63,612 nt of DNA from an uncultured Alphaproteobacteria bacterium. Its GTDB lineage: Bacteria > Pseudomonadota > Alphaproteobacteria > HIMB59. The notes under the pieces are model-generated. The model was not told the DNA's origin, searched no databases, and saw only the letters and a list, made by a program, of their open reading frames with translations. The translations under genes and the position numbers were made by a program. Shown in pieces: positions 51,803-61,667 of the stretch; position 1 is the stretch's first letter, and every line of letters begins with the position of its first letter. The stretch spans positions 1 through 63,612 of the forward strand of contig CACIPV010000005.1 in NCBI GenBank assembly GCA_902588615.1. The letters run 5' to 3'.

Positions 51803-52723
51803 TTAATTCTTTAAGAGTGATAATGCTTTAATATGACTAGGGCTAACTCCACAGCAACCACCTATAATTTGTGCTCCACTTTCAACCCATAATTTAGCCT
51901 CTTCATAATACTCTTGTGGAGAAATACTCTCTACCACATTCCAATGTGGTTTTTTAAAAAAACCGTTATTCGGATATGCCCCAATAACACCATTATAATT
52001 ACTTTTGATTATTTGAATTCCTTGATTTATCACCTTTATATCGGAATGAGCTATTAATATAGGACCATCATGAATTTTTTTAAATTCATTAATTGAATTT
52101 TCAAAATCATCGTAAAAGAATGCCTCAGAATTACTTATACTTTCTTGATAACCAAGCATAAGTTTGTCTCTTTCTCTGTCCAATGCACACGATATTGAAA
52201 GCCATACTGATATATCAAATTCATTTGAACAATCTAATAGTGTCTCAATTGTTCTTGTTGATGAAGTCATTGCTTCAAGGATAATTAAATCAACACCTGC
52301 TTCAGATAAAATACTTAATTGTTTTAAAAAACCTGGTTTTAAAAATTTTGGTTCAATTCTATCCCAACTACCATATGTAGAAACTGAGCCAGCTACACAT
52401 ACATTATAATTGGAATTATCAATAACTTTTTTAGCTATTTTTACACTCGCTTTATTCCATTCTTCGATATGATTTTCATAACCATATTCTTTCATTGAAA
52501 TTGGAGTACTAGCGTAAGTATTAGTAGTAATAATATCAGAGCCTGATTGAATAAAATTTTGATGGGCTTTGTATACGATTTCAGGATTATCTACAGAACA
52601 TCTGCCAGACCAAAGATCATTATCCATAGAGGCTCCGAGTTTTTCTAGTTCAGCACCCATCCCACCATCAAGAATAATAATTTTTCCTGAGTTCAATTTA
52701 TTTTCAATATCAGAATAGGACAT
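51803..52723 (-). CDS. homocysteine S-methyltransferase-family protein with His-Cys-Cys zinc site, copy 2
   Basis: 306 residues. The N-terminus reads IIILDGGMGAELEKLGASM, and the zinc motif IIGGCCGVS contains C290 and C291. At the GVNC position it has H226 in LIAHSDI, matching the His in copy 1. The two proteins are clearly homologous but only moderately similar, and copy 2 lacks the extra segment near residues 195-225 of copy 1. It follows the VOC gene by 17 bases at the end of the leftward operon, and meets the other copy's operon tail to tail. Confidence 0.83.
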   Translation of the reverse strand: MSYSDIENKLNSGKIIILDGGMGAELEKLGASMDNDLWSGRCSVDNPEIVYKAHQNFIQSGSDIITTNTYASTPISMKEYGYENHIEEWNKASVKIAKKVIDNSNYNVCVAGSVSTYGSWDRIEPKFLKPGFLKQLSILSEAGVDLIILEAMTSSTRTIETLLDCSNEFDISVWLSISCALDRERDKLMLGYQESISNSEAFFYDDFENSINEFKKIHDGPILIAHSDIKVINQGIQIIKSNYNGVIGAYPNNGFFKKPHWNVVESISPQEYYEEAKLWVESGAQIIGGCCGVSPSHIKALSLLKN

Positions 52724-52740
52724 AAAAATAAAATAAATCT

Positions 52741-53121
52741 TTATTTATTGAGGTAAGTGTAACCACAAATTTTGTTGCCATCTAAATCTCTGATATAAGA
52801 ATAATACTCACCTTCATATCTCTCACCTGGGGCGCCTTCATCTTTTGCACCTAAACTTATTGCAGTAGAATGAAATAAGTCGACAGCTTCTTTATTATTT
52901 ATATAAAAAGAAATTTGAGTTCCGTTACCAACTGTTGCTTTTTCTTCATTGAAAGGAGTTGTAACATAAAATTCTACTGCCTCGGGATTTGATTTAGGGG
53001 CGTAGGAGCCATAAGTATCAGTTTTTTCAATTCTCTTTAAATCAATAATATCAAGAAGGGAATCATAAAACCCAGTAGCTTTATCAAGATCGTTTGTTCC
53101 AACCATGACAAATCCTATCAT
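52741..53121 (-). CDS. VOC (glyoxalase/bleomycin-resistance/dioxygenase) superfamily protein
   Basis: 126 residues, one VOC module with two beta-alpha-beta-beta-beta repeats: GFVMVGTNDLDKATGFYDSLLDII and later SLGAKDEGAPGERYEGEYYSYIRDLDGNKICGY. The DLDGNKI motif is typical. Metal-binding His/Glu positions are not clearly conserved, since the usual His in the first strand is replaced. It begins directly after the aldehyde dehydrogenase stop. It may act on a reactive aldehyde or keto intermediate; the substrate is unknown. Confidence 0.8.
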   Translation of the reverse strand: MIGFVMVGTNDLDKATGFYDSLLDIIDLKRIEKTDTYGSYAPKSNPEAVEFYVTTPFNEEKATVGNGTQISFYINNKEAVDLFHSTAISLGAKDEGAPGERYEGEYYSYIRDLDGNKICGYTYLNK

Positions 53122-54552
53122 CTATTTCCAACCACTAATTGCTTTAACTTCCAAATATTCATGCAGACCCCACGTTCCACCCTCTCGTCCATTACCAGAT
53201 TGGTTGTAGCCTCCAAAAGGTGTTCCAGCGTCAGGAGCATTTCCATTGATTTGAACTACACCAGCCCTCAATTGTTTTGAAACTCTTCTGGCTCTTTCTT
53301 TATTCTCAGTTTGTAAAAAATTACCTAATCCATATGGTGTATCATTAGTTATCGAAATTGCCTCTTCTTCAGACTCAAAAGGAATAATGGATAGCACTGG
53401 ACCAAATATTTCCTCTTTAGCTATTCTCATATCATTACTAACATTTGTAAATACAGTTGGTTTTACATAATAACCTTTTTCAAGATTTGATGGTCTACCC
53501 GCTCCACCAGCTACAAGTGTTGCACCCTCGTCAATACCACTTTGAATTAACGACTGTATTTTCTCAAATTGGGATTTATTAATTACAGGTCCTATATGAT
53601 CTCCTGATTTAGATGGTAAATCTACGCCTATCTTTTTAGCTTCATCTGCAGCTTCCTCAACAGCTTTTTCATAAATTGACTTTTCAACTAACATTCGTGT
53701 AGGTGCATCACATGATTGACCAGAATTACTCATTATATTCCTTACACCATCTCTAACAGCATTGGGATATGCATCAGCAAAAATAATATTACCTCCCTTA
53801 CCACCAAGCTCTAAACAAACTCTTTTAATTGTGTCAGCTGCACTTTTTGAAATTAATTTACCTGCTCTAGTGGAGCCAGTAAATGAAACCATGTCTATGT
53901 CAGGATGACACGATATTTGAGATCCAACACCTGCCCCATCTCCATTAACTAAATTAAAAACACCAGCAGGAAAACCTGCTTCATGTATCATTTCAGCAAA
54001 TAACAAACCAGACAAGGGTGCCATTTCAGACGGTTTTAAAATCATTGTACAGCCAGTGGCAAAAGCTGGTATTACTTTAAGAGCTATTTGGTTAATAGGC
54101 CAATTCCATGGTGTGATAAGACCACACACACCAATAGGTTCATAAACTATATAATTATCTGAACTTTCATCAAATTTTTTTTCAAATTCAAATTTTTTTA
54201 ATCTCAATATGAAATCTTCAATATGTGACTCTCCAGAGGCTGTTTGTGCAGATGAAGCCCAATCTAAGGGAGCACCAAGTTCAGTTGAAATGGCTTGGGT
54301 CATCTCATTAAATCTTCTCTTGTAAATCTTTAAGAGTTTTTCAAGTAAAGTTATTCTTTCATCTACAGAGGTATTTTTCCATGAAGTAAAAGCATTTTTT
54401 GCCGCCACTACAGCCTTGTTAGTGTCATCTTCATTACCTAAAGATATAGTAACATAAGGTTCTTCTGTAGCTGGATTAATTACATTAAAATCTGAGTTTT
54501 TTGATGGAGATACCCATTCACCATTTATATAAAATTTTCTTTTATCAAGCAT
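53122..54552 (-). CDS. NAD(P)+-dependent aldehyde dehydrogenase
   Basis: 476 residues, full length. Active-site residues are N150 (TPWNWP), E248 (ELGGKGG) and catalytic C281 (SGQSCDAP). The NAD-binding FTGSTRAGKLI segment is intact. The AMRIAKEEIFGPVLS-type C-terminal block is present. It oxidises an aldehyde to a carboxylate. It is the first gene of the leftward ALDH-VOC-methyltransferase operon, with a promoter whose -10 lies 7 bases before the ATG, so the message is probably leaderless. The aldehyde is unknown but may come from the Fe-ADH at 46.2 kb. Confidence 0.9.
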   Translation of the reverse strand: MLDKRKFYINGEWVSPSKNSDFNVINPATEEPYVTISLGNEDDTNKAVVAAKNAFTSWKNTSVDERITLLEKLLKIYKRRFNEMTQAISTELGAPLDWASSAQTASGESHIEDFILRLKKFEFEKKFDESSDNYIVYEPIGVCGLITPWNWPINQIALKVIPAFATGCTMILKPSEMAPLSGLLFAEMIHEAGFPAGVFNLVNGDGAGVGSQISCHPDIDMVSFTGSTRAGKLISKSAADTIKRVCLELGGKGGNIIFADAYPNAVRDGVRNIMSNSGQSCDAPTRMLVEKSIYEKAVEEAADEAKKIGVDLPSKSGDHIGPVINKSQFEKIQSLIQSGIDEGATLVAGGAGRPSNLEKGYYVKPTVFTNVSNDMRIAKEEIFGPVLSIIPFESEEEAISITNDTPYGLGNFLQTENKERARRVSKQLRAGVVQINGNAPDAGTPFGGYNQSGNGREGGTWGLHEYLEVKAISGWK

Positions 54553-54559
54553 ATTTCAG

Positions 54560-54588
54560 ATTATAACGATAAATAAACAGTTGGTCGA
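54560..54588 (-). promoter_or_regulatory. promoter of the aldehyde dehydrogenase operon, predicted leaderless
   Basis: Reading leftward: -35 TCGACC (54588-54583), a 17-base spacer and a perfect -10 TATAAT (54565-54560). Only 7 bases separate the -10 from the ATG at 54552, so transcription would start at or next to the start codon. No ribosome-binding site is possible. Confidence 0.6.
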
Positions 54589-54605
54589 TTTATTATATTT
54601 CATAT

Positions 54606-55058
54606 TTATTTTTCAAGAGATCCATCTTGGACATATTTTAAAATACGAACCACTTGTTCATTATCAGATACTACAGCAGAAGCTGCTGCATCTACCTCTT
54701 TTAAAGCATGTTGATGATCATCACTATGTATAATAACAATTGACTTGTTTAGAGCCGATGCATATCCAGCGTCAAAGGCAGCATTCCATTGTTTGTATTT
54801 TTCGCCAAATTTAACAACTACTACATCGCTATCCTTTATAGCTTTTTTTGTGCGAATAGAATTAATATTGGCACCTTTATTGTCTTTCCAAAAATTTTTA
54901 TCCTCAGGTCCTAATATTTCTACTCCACAATTATCAGAATTTTCATGATTAGTTACAGGAGAAAAAAATTGGATCTTCAAATTGGCAGAATTGCACAATT
55001 GAATTAAATCTTCGCGCCAATTAGTGTGAATTTCTCCAGCTAAATAAACTTTAATCAT
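54606..55058 (-). CDS. ytoQ: YtoQ-family protein
   Basis: 150 residues from ATG 55058 (MIKVYLAGEIHTNWRED). The longer frame from 55100 adds 14 residues (MSQVRILLGSP...) that are just the tRNA-Lys 3' half translated, so it was discarded. The Rossmann-like fold (IKVYLAGE), SDVVVVKFGEKYKQWNAAFDAGYASAL and a DDHQHALKEVDAAASAV block match YtoQ, related to nucleoside 2-deoxyribosyltransferase-like proteins. The function is unknown. It starts 9 bases after the encoded CCA of tRNA-Lys and is probably processed from a common transcript. Confidence 0.83.
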   Translation of the reverse strand: MIKVYLAGEIHTNWREDLIQLCNSANLKIQFFSPVTNHENSDNCGVEILGPEDKNFWKDNKGANINSIRTKKAIKDSDVVVVKFGEKYKQWNAAFDAGYASALNKSIVIIHSDDHQHALKEVDAAASAVVSDNEQVVRILKYVQDGSLEK

Positions 55059-55067
55059 AGTTATAAG

Positions 55068-55143
55068 TGGTGAGCCCAGCAGGATTCGAACCTGCGACAC
55101 CCTGATTAAAAGTCAGGTGCTCTACCGGCTGAGCTATGGGCCC
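55068..55143 (-). tRNA. tRNA-Lys (anticodon TTT)
   Basis: Reading leftward: acceptor GGGCCCA (55143-55137) pairs with TGGGCTC (55078-55072) with one G-T pair. The anticodon arm CTGAC-TTTTAAT-CAG shows TTT, and the T arm contains GGTTCGAATCC. The discriminator A is at 55071 and CCA is encoded at 55070-55068. It lies 22 bases after coaD and 9 bases before ytoQ. Confidence 0.96.
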
Positions 55144-55165
55144 GTGTAGAATAATTGTGAACATT

Positions 55166-55654
55166 TCAAATTTTTGCCAAGAAATCAAGGACTGGTTTTG
55201 GTACACTTTTGGAAATATCCCCACCCAACTTGTGTATCTCTTTTATAAATCTCGATGATATAAAATGATATTTTTCTGAAGACATTAAAAAAATAGTTTC
55301 AATATCTTTATCAATCGATCTATTCATTCCAGTCATTAAAAACTCATACTCAAAATCTGAAACAGCTCTTAAACCTCGAATAATTAATGAAGCATTTTTT
55401 GATTTTACATAGTGTACTAGTAAATTATCAAATTTTTCTACTTTAATTTTTGATAAATCTTTTTCTGGAAGAGATGAGATTGATTGATTGATTAAATTTA
55501 ATCTATCATCAATAGATATTAGGTGATTTTTAGACTTATTATTTGAAACAGCTATAACTAATTCATCAACTACACTTAAACTTCTTTGAATAATATCGAG
55601 ATGTCCATAAGTAATTGGATCGAATGAACCCGGATATATACCAATTTTTGACAT
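55166..55654 (-). CDS. coaD: phosphopantetheine adenylyltransferase
   Basis: 162 residues, normal for the bacterial PPAT that makes dephospho-CoA. The nucleotide-binding motif is GIYPGSFDPITYGHLDII (HxGH variant TYGH), and the C-terminal ISSRFIKEIHKLGGDISKSVP matches the ISSTxIRE motif. RGLRAVSDFEYE is also typical. It begins 1 base after gyrA, so it is probably translated from the same message, and the gyrA-coaD order is common in alphaproteobacteria. Confidence 0.95.
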   Translation of the reverse strand: MSKIGIYPGSFDPITYGHLDIIQRSLSVVDELVIAVSNNKSKNHLISIDDRLNLINQSISSLPEKDLSKIKVEKFDNLLVHYVKSKNASLIIRGLRAVSDFEYEFLMTGMNRSIDKDIETIFLMSSEKYHFISSRFIKEIHKLGGDISKSVPKPVLDFLAKI

Positions 55655-55655
55655 T

Positions 55656-58322
55656 TTAATCTTCTAACCTTGCTACAGAGACAATTTTTTCATTTGCATC
55701 TACTTTAAATACAGAGACACCTTGGGAAACTCTTCCAACTACTCTGATGTTATCTCCAACATTACACCTTAATAATTTACCAGTATCTGAAATTAAAGCT
55801 ATATTATCATCCAAATTTACTTTTAATGATTGAATAACTCTTCCATTTTTAGGAGTAACAGTAATATTAGTAACTCCCGATCCACCTCTATTAGTAATTC
55901 TGTATTCATAAGCAGAACTTAACTTGCCATAACCATTTTCAGTAATTGATAAGAGATACTCTTCTGTATTTGCAAGTTCTTTAAATTTATTGTTTATTTT
56001 TGATATATCTTTTTTAGCCTCGTTTTTTGCTTTTAAATAGGACTCTCTTACATCTATAGATATTTTATTATGAAGTAAACTACATACCGATACAACTTTA
56101 TCATCTTTAGCTAATTTGATCCCCCTGACACCAGCAGAGCCTAATCCTGAAAACTCTCTTAAATCTTTTGTAGCAAATCTGATTGATTTACCATTTGTTG
56201 TTGCAAGCTGTACATCATCATTTTCTATAACAGAAATTACACCAATTAACCTATCTCCTGTTTTAAGTTTAATAGCAGTCTTACCTGTTCTAGATAATTT
56301 TCTTGAACCACTCATTGCTACATCTTTTAGTTTATTTTTTCTTATGTTCCCAAGACTAGTAGCAAAAACTAAATTATAATTCTCAAAATCATCAATATCT
56401 TTTGGCAATGTAAGAATAGAAGAAATTTTTTCGTTTTTTGTTATTGGAATAAGATTGACTATTGCTTTTCCCCTCGATGTAGGTGTGCCAGCAGGTAATT
56501 CATAGGCTTTCATAGAATAAACTTTTCCAACTGAAGTAAAAAATAATATTGTATCACGAGTAGTGGCTGCAAATACTTGTTCAAGAAAATCTTCATCTCG
56601 TGTAGTCATAGCTTTTTTACCTTTACCACCTCTTTTTTGAACTTTGTAAGAGGATTTTAAAACTCTTTTTATGTAACCTTGATGGGAAACTGTGACTACA
56701 ACATCTTCTTCTATTATTAGATCTTCTGTATCTATGTCTTCAATATCATGTTTTTGAATTTCAGTTTTTCTAACTGTAGAAAAATTATCTTTAATTTCTG
56801 TCAATTCACTTTTTAATACTTTTAATAGTTGCTTATCTGAATTTAATATTTTGAGATATGTATTAATATCTTCTACAAGTGATTTTAAATTATTAAATAA
56901 ATCATCTCTTTCTAAAGCTGTTAACTTTTGAAGTCTTAATTCTAGAATAGCCTTAGCTTGTTCCTCATCTAACAGAATCTTAGATCCAGATAACTTAAAA
57001 GAAGGGTTTATTAACTTAATGTATTGAGTAACATTGGATTTTACTGTCCATTTTGTTGATAATAATTTTTCTTTAGCCTCTAATGGATTTTTGGATTTTT
57101 TAATAAGGTTAATTACTGCATCAATATTATTAACAGCAATTGATAATCCAATTAAAATGTTAGCTTTTTCTCTTGCTTTGTTAAGCTTATATACAGTTCT
57201 TTTTGTAATAACATCTTTTCTAAAATTAATAAAATAAGTGAGGCCATCTTTTAAATTAAGAGTTAAAGGCTTTGTCTCTTTCAATGCAAGCATATTACTG
57301 CTGAATGAGGTCTTTAAGGGAGTATATTGAAATAGCTGATTTTTTATTATTTCAGGTACAGCAGATGATTTTAATTCAACTACAATTCTAACGCCCTCTT
57401 TATTCGACTCATCTCGAATATCGTTAATACCCTCTATCGTTTTATTGTTAACTACGTCAGCAATACGCTCTAAAAGTTTAGATTTATTTTGCAAGTAAGG
57501 AATTTCTGTAATTATAATTGCATTTCTATTCTTAATTTTTTCTTCATGAAGTTTAGATAAGACTGTAACGCTTCCCCTTCCTGTTTCATACATTGAGCTT
57601 AGACCAGCAGTGCCAGATATAATTCCTCCAGTTGGAAAATCTGGCCCTTTAACGATCTTATGAAGTTGTTTAGAAGTTGTATCTGGTTCATCTACTAGAA
57701 GTAAAGTAGCGTCTATAATTTCACCAAGATTATGAGGAGGAATATTTGTTGCCATTCCTACTGCAATACCACTAGCACCATTTACAAAAATATTTGGAAA
57801 TCTTGATGGTAAAACTTTTGGTTCTGTTAATGTCTCATCGTAATTTGCTCTAAGTTGAACTGTTTCATACTCTAATTCTTCTAACATAAAAGATGAGATT
57901 TTATCTAATCTAGCTTCGGTGTAACGCATAGCTGCAGCAGGATCTCCGTCCATAGAACCATAATTTCCCTGGCCATCTATTAAGGGGAGACGCATTGTAA
58001 AATCTTGTGCCATTCTAACCATAGACTCATATATTGCAGAGTCACCATGAGGGTGATATTTACCCATAACATCACCAACTATTCTTGCAGATTTTTTATA
58101 AGGTTTGTTGTGATGGTACGAAGACTCATACATAGAGTAAAGTATTCTTCTGTGAACTGGTTTTAATCCATCCCTAACGTCAGGTAAAGCTCTAGAGACT
58201 ATGACACTCATAGCATAATCTAAATAACTTTTTTCTAGTTCATCTGTAATATCTATGTTTGGATATATTTTAGTATCCAAAACATCTAACTGTTTTGTTT
58301 TAGTTTTTTTCTTTTTAGCCAA
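55656..58322 (-). CDS. gyrA: DNA gyrase subunit A
   Basis: 888 residues. The N-terminal breakage-reunion domain has the catalytic Tyr in [10 protein letters not shown] (near residue 130) and the quinolone-region [17 protein letters not shown] (about 88-104). The C-terminal beta-pinwheel carries the GyrA-box region [11 protein letters not shown] (usually QRRGGKG), the motif that allows DNA wrapping and negative supercoiling and separates GyrA from ParC. A normal serine is present at the quinolone position (GDSAIYE). It follows ssb by 8 bases. Confidence 0.97.
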   Translation of the reverse strand: MAKKKKTKTKQLDVLDTKIYPNIDITDELEKSYLDYAMSVIVSRALPDVRDGLKPVHRRILYSMYESSYHHNKPYKKSARIVGDVMGKYHPHGDSAIYESMVRMAQDFTMRLPLIDGQGNYGSMDGDPAAAMRYTEARLDKISSFMLEELEYETVQLRANYDETLTEPKVLPSRFPNIFVNGASGIAVGMATNIPPHNLGEIIDATLLLVDEPDTTSKQLHKIVKGPDFPTGGIISGTAGLSSMYETGRGSVTVLSKLHEEKIKNRNAIIITEIPYLQNKSKLLERIADVVNNKTIEGINDIRDESNKEGVRIVVELKSSAVPEIIKNQLFQYTPLKTSFSSNMLALKETKPLTLNLKDGLTYFINFRKDVITKRTVYKLNKAREKANILIGLSIAVNNIDAVINLIKKSKNPLEAKEKLLSTKWTVKSNVTQYIKLINPSFKLSGSKILLDEEQAKAILELRLQKLTALERDDLFNNLKSLVEDINTYLKILNSDKQLLKVLKSELTEIKDNFSTVRKTEIQKHDIEDIDTEDLIIEEDVVVTVSHQGYIKRVLKSSYKVQKRGGKGKKAMTTRDEDFLEQVFAATTRDTILFFTSVGKVYSMKAYELPAGTPTSRGKAIVNLIPITKNEKISSILTLPKDIDDFENYNLVFATSLGNIRKNKLKDVAMSGSRKLSRTGKTAIKLKTGDRLIGVISVIENDDVQLATTNGKSIRFATKDLREFSGLGSAGVRGIKLAKDDKVVSVCSLLHNKISIDVRESYLKAKNEAKKDISKINNKFKELANTEEYLLSITENGYGKLSSAYEYRITNRGGSGVTNITVTPKNGRVIQSLKVNLDDNIALISDTGKLLRCNVGDNIRVVGRVSQGVSVFKVDANEKIVSVARLED

Positions 58323-58330
58323 TGATTTTT

Positions 58331-58801
58331 TTAAAAAGGAATGTCATCATCGAGTTGTTCAGCTGTAGATGTTTCTGAACCACCCATTGCTTCGTCTGCT
58401 GCTGAGTCTAATTGATTACTATTATTTTCATCACTAACAGATGATTGAGAACGAGTATCTAACATCGTTAATACTCCAGAATAATTTGGAATAACTACTT
58501 CAGTGGTGTATTTATCAACACCATTATTATCAGTCCATTTCCTTGTTTGAAGTTGACCCTCTATGTATATCTTTGAACCTTTCCTTAAATATTTTTCACA
58601 AATATCAGCTAACTTATCATTAAAAACAACAACTCTGTGCCACTCAGTCTTATCCTCTAACTGTTGGGTATCTTTGTTTCGGTATTTCGTAGAGGTAGCC
58701 ATTGAAAAACTCGCCAATCTCGATCCAGCTGTGGTCGCTCTAATATCAGGATCTTTACCTAAGTTACCTAGAAGAATTACTTTATTTACTGATCCAGCCA
58801 T
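58331..58801 (-). CDS. ssb: single-stranded DNA-binding protein
   Basis: 156 residues. The OB fold starts [34 protein letters not shown], followed by [35 protein letters not shown] short Asn/Ser-rich linker leads to the acidic C-terminal tip DDDIPF, which recruits repair and replication partners. It protects single-stranded DNA during replication. It is divergent from uvrA, with about 64 bases between the start codons, as in many alphaproteobacteria. No LexA-type box could be found between them. Confidence 0.97.
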   Translation of the reverse strand: MAGSVNKVILLGNLGKDPDIRATTAGSRLASFSMATSTKYRNKDTQQLEDKTEWHRVVVFNDKLADICEKYLRKGSKIYIEGQLQTRKWTDNNGVDKYTTEVVIPNYSGVLTMLDTRSQSSVSDENNSNQLDSAADEAMGGSETSTAEQLDDDIPF

Positions 58802-58865
58802 GAATATTTTTATTAAAAGGTAATATTAATATATATTAAAAGCCCTTTAATTGATATCTAATTTA

Positions 58866-61667
58866 ATGGATAAACATTCACCACTTACTCACATTATTGT
58901 TCATAATGCCCATGAACATAATTTAAAAAATATAAATTTAAATTTACCAAAAAACAAACTCGTTGTAATAACTGGTGTAAGTGGGTCTGGTAAATCAACA
59001 TTAGCCTTCGATACAATTTATGCAGAAGGACAGAGAAAGTATATCGAATCACTAAGTGCTTATGCTCGTCAGTTTTTAGATATGATGGATAAACCTAAGG
59101 TTGATAAAATAGAAGGTTTGTCTCCTGCTATTTCAATTGATCAAAAAACAACTTCAAAAAACCCTAGATCAACAGTAGGAACAGTTACAGAAATTTATGA
59201 TTATTTAAGAGTTCTATTCTCAAGAGTTGGTGTACCCTACTCACCCGCAACTGGAAAACCAATCAAAGGCTTAACTAGCTCAGAAATGATAGATGAAGTT
59301 AATTACAAATATAATTCAAAAAAAATAATGATTATGTCTCCATTAATTAAAGGGAGAAAAGGAGAGTATAAAAAACTATTTGAGGAATATTTTAAAAAAG
59401 GTTACGAGAGATTTTTGATTAATAACAAACTTTATCAAAAAGAAGAATTACCCGAATTAAGCAAAAACTTTAAACATTCTATTAGTGTCGTAATTGATAG
59501 AATAGTACCATCAAAAGATAATAGAGATAGATTAGCAAATAGTATTGAAATTAGTTTAAAAGAAAGTGAAGGAAGTGTAGAGGTATTTAATATTGATGAT
59601 AATGAAATAATTACATTGTCTGATAAATTCATGTGTCCCGTAAGTGGATTTAGTATTGATGAAATAGAACCCAGATTATTTAGTTTTAATAATCCATATG
59701 GAGCTTGTAAAACATGTGACGGTCTTGGTGAAATAGATACATTTGATGAAGATATATTGATACCAGATAAAAATTTATCATTTAATGATGGAGCAATAAA
59801 TTTTTGGTCAGAAAGATCAAAATCACGAATATTTCCAAAGCTAAAAAAAATGTTTAATGCAAAAAAATTAGAAAATGTTATTTGGTCTAAAATACCTAAA
59901 TCTTTTCAAAATGAGGTTCTTTTTGGTGGAAGACAATTTGATGGTTTAATAAATATTATGGACGATATCTATGATGGTTCATCAAGTTGGTGGAGGCAAT
60001 GGGAGCTTGAAAAATTTAGAAACTCAAAAACTTGTCATGTCTGTGATGGAAAAAGACTAAATGAAAAAGCACTGTGTGTTAAGATAAATAACATAACCAT
60101 TTCTGACTTTACTTCTTTAAGCATAGCTAATTCTTTGAAGTGGATTAATGAATTTGAAAATGAATTAAATGATCAGGAAAAACTAATAGCAGCTCCATTA
60201 AAAAAAGAAATCTATTCTAGATTAAATTTTTTAAATGAAGTTGGTTTGAATTACCTAAGTTTATCGAGAAAAAGTTCTACTCTATCTGGTGGAGAATCTC
60301 AAAGAATTCGATTAGCAAGTCAAATTGGGTCTGGTTTAACTGGAGTTACATATGTATTAGATGAACCATCAATAGGACTTCATCAAAGAGATAATCAAAA
60401 ACTAATAAATACTCTTAAGAATTTAAGAGATTTAGGAAACACAATAATAGTCGTTGAGCATGATGAGGATATTATAAGAGAGGCAGATTATATAGTTGAT
60501 ATCGGTAAGCATGCGGGTATCAATGGTGGATCTATTGTAGCTAACGGAGAATTTAACAAAATACTAAATAGTAAAGATAGTTTAACTAGTAGCTATATAA
60601 GAGGTTTAATTGGTAGGTATCCGCCCACTCTTAATAAAATTCCATCAAAACAATTTATTGAAATTAAAAAGGCAAATGGGAATAATTTAAAAGATGTGAC
60701 TGTAAAATTTCCTTTAAGTAAGTTTATAACTGTTACTGGTGTATCTGGAAGTGGAAAGTCAACATTAATTAATGAAACTTTGTATGGAGCCACTAATAAC
60801 AGAATTTATGAAAAAATTATAAAAACACTCCCTTATGAGGACATTAAAGGAATAGAAAATATTGATAAAGTTATAAATATTGATCAATCACCAATTGGAA
60901 GAACACCTAGATCTAACCCAGCTACCTATGTTGGGCTTTTTACACCAATAAGAGAATGGTTTGCAAATTTACCAGAGGCTAAAGTTAAAGGTTTTAAGCC
61001 TGGCAGATTTTCATTTAATGTTAAAGGAGGTAGGTGTGAGAGTTGTGAGGGTGATGGATTAAAAAAAATTGAAATGCATTTTTTAGCTCCTGTATATGTT
61101 AAATGTGAAGTTTGTAACGGAAGAAGGTATAACAAGGAAACATTAAGTATTCAATACAATAAAAAAAATATTAATGATATTTTATCAATGACAGTAGATG
61201 ATGCTGAAGAATTTTTTATTAATAATCCACAAGTATATTCAAAGCTTAAAACACTAAAAGATGTTGGTTTAGGGTATATTTCTATTGGTCAATCAGCAAC
61301 AACACTTTCCGGTGGAGAAGCTCAAAGGATTAAACTCTCTAAAGAATTATCAAAACGTCAAACTGGCAAAACACTTTATATTTTAGATGAACCTACAACT
61401 GGACTTCACTTTGATGATATAAAGAAACTTTTAGAGATACTTCATAAATTAGTTTCTTACGGAAATACTGTAATTGTAATAGAACACAACTTAGATGTTA
61501 TTAACACGAGTGATTGGATTATAGATCTAGGACCTGAGGGTGGAGAAAAAGGTGGGAATATTTTATTTGAAGGTAAACCAAAGGATCTCATTAAGAATAA
61601 AAATAATCAAACAGGTATTTATTTAAAAAAATATCAAGAGTCTCTTGCTTTAAGCACTGCTTCATAA
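58866..61667 (+). CDS. uvrA: excinuclease ABC subunit A
   Basis: The start is taken at ATG 58866 (933 residues); an upstream TTG at 58851 would add five residues. Two ABC ATPase cassettes are present: GVSGSGKSTLAFDT with signature LSGGESQRIRLASQ and VLDEPSIGLHQRD, then GVSGSGKSTLINE with LSGGEAQRIKLSKE and ILDEPTTGLHFDD. Zinc modules are CPVSGFS...CKTC, CHVC and CESC...CEVC. It recognises bulky lesions with UvrB. Its 3' end overlaps convergent secF by 34 bases. Confidence 0.97.
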   Translation: MDKHSPLTHIIVHNAHEHNLKNINLNLPKNKLVVITGVSGSGKSTLAFDTIYAEGQRKYIESLSAYARQFLDMMDKPKVDKIEGLSPAISIDQKTTSKNPRSTVGTVTEIYDYLRVLFSRVGVPYSPATGKPIKGLTSSEMIDEVNYKYNSKKIMIMSPLIKGRKGEYKKLFEEYFKKGYERFLINNKLYQKEELPELSKNFKHSISVVIDRIVPSKDNRDRLANSIEISLKESEGSVEVFNIDDNEIITLSDKFMCPVSGFSIDEIEPRLFSFNNPYGACKTCDGLGEIDTFDEDILIPDKNLSFNDGAINFWSERSKSRIFPKLKKMFNAKKLENVIWSKIPKSFQNEVLFGGRQFDGLINIMDDIYDGSSSWWRQWELEKFRNSKTCHVCDGKRLNEKALCVKINNITISDFTSLSIANSLKWINEFENELNDQEKLIAAPLKKEIYSRLNFLNEVGLNYLSLSRKSSTLSGGESQRIRLASQIGSGLTGVTYVLDEPSIGLHQRDNQKLINTLKNLRDLGNTIIVVEHDEDIIREADYIVDIGKHAGINGGSIVANGEFNKILNSKDSLTSSYIRGLIGRYPPTLNKIPSKQFIEIKKANGNNLKDVTVKFPLSKFITVTGVSGSGKSTLINETLYGATNNRIYEKIIKTLPYEDIKGIENIDKVINIDQSPIGRTPRSNPATYVGLFTPIREWFANLPEAKVKGFKPGRFSFNVKGGRCESCEGDGLKKIEMHFLAPVYVKCEVCNGRRYNKETLSIQYNKKNINDILSMTVDDAEEFFINNPQVYSKLKTLKDVGLGYISIGQSATTLSGGEAQRIKLSKELSKRQTGKTLYILDEPTTGLHFDDIKKLLEILHKLVSYGNTVIVIEHNLDVINTSDWIIDLGPEGGEKGGNILFEGKPKDLIKNKNNQTGIYLKKYQESLALSTAS

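Noticed and set aside
55059..55100. Extended N-terminus of YtoQ (MSQVRILLGSP...)
   Set aside because: It is a translation of the 3' half of tRNA-Lys, a well-known artefact; the family N-terminus starts at ATG 55058.
55656..58801. Replication origin near gyrA/ssb
   Set aside because: No dnaA, dnaN or recF and no cluster of DnaA boxes seen; the ssb-gyrA-coaD order alone does not mark an origin.
58802..58865. LexA (SOS) box between ssb and uvrA
   Set aside because: I looked for GTTC-N7-GTTC and GAAC-N7-GAAC type sites and saw none.
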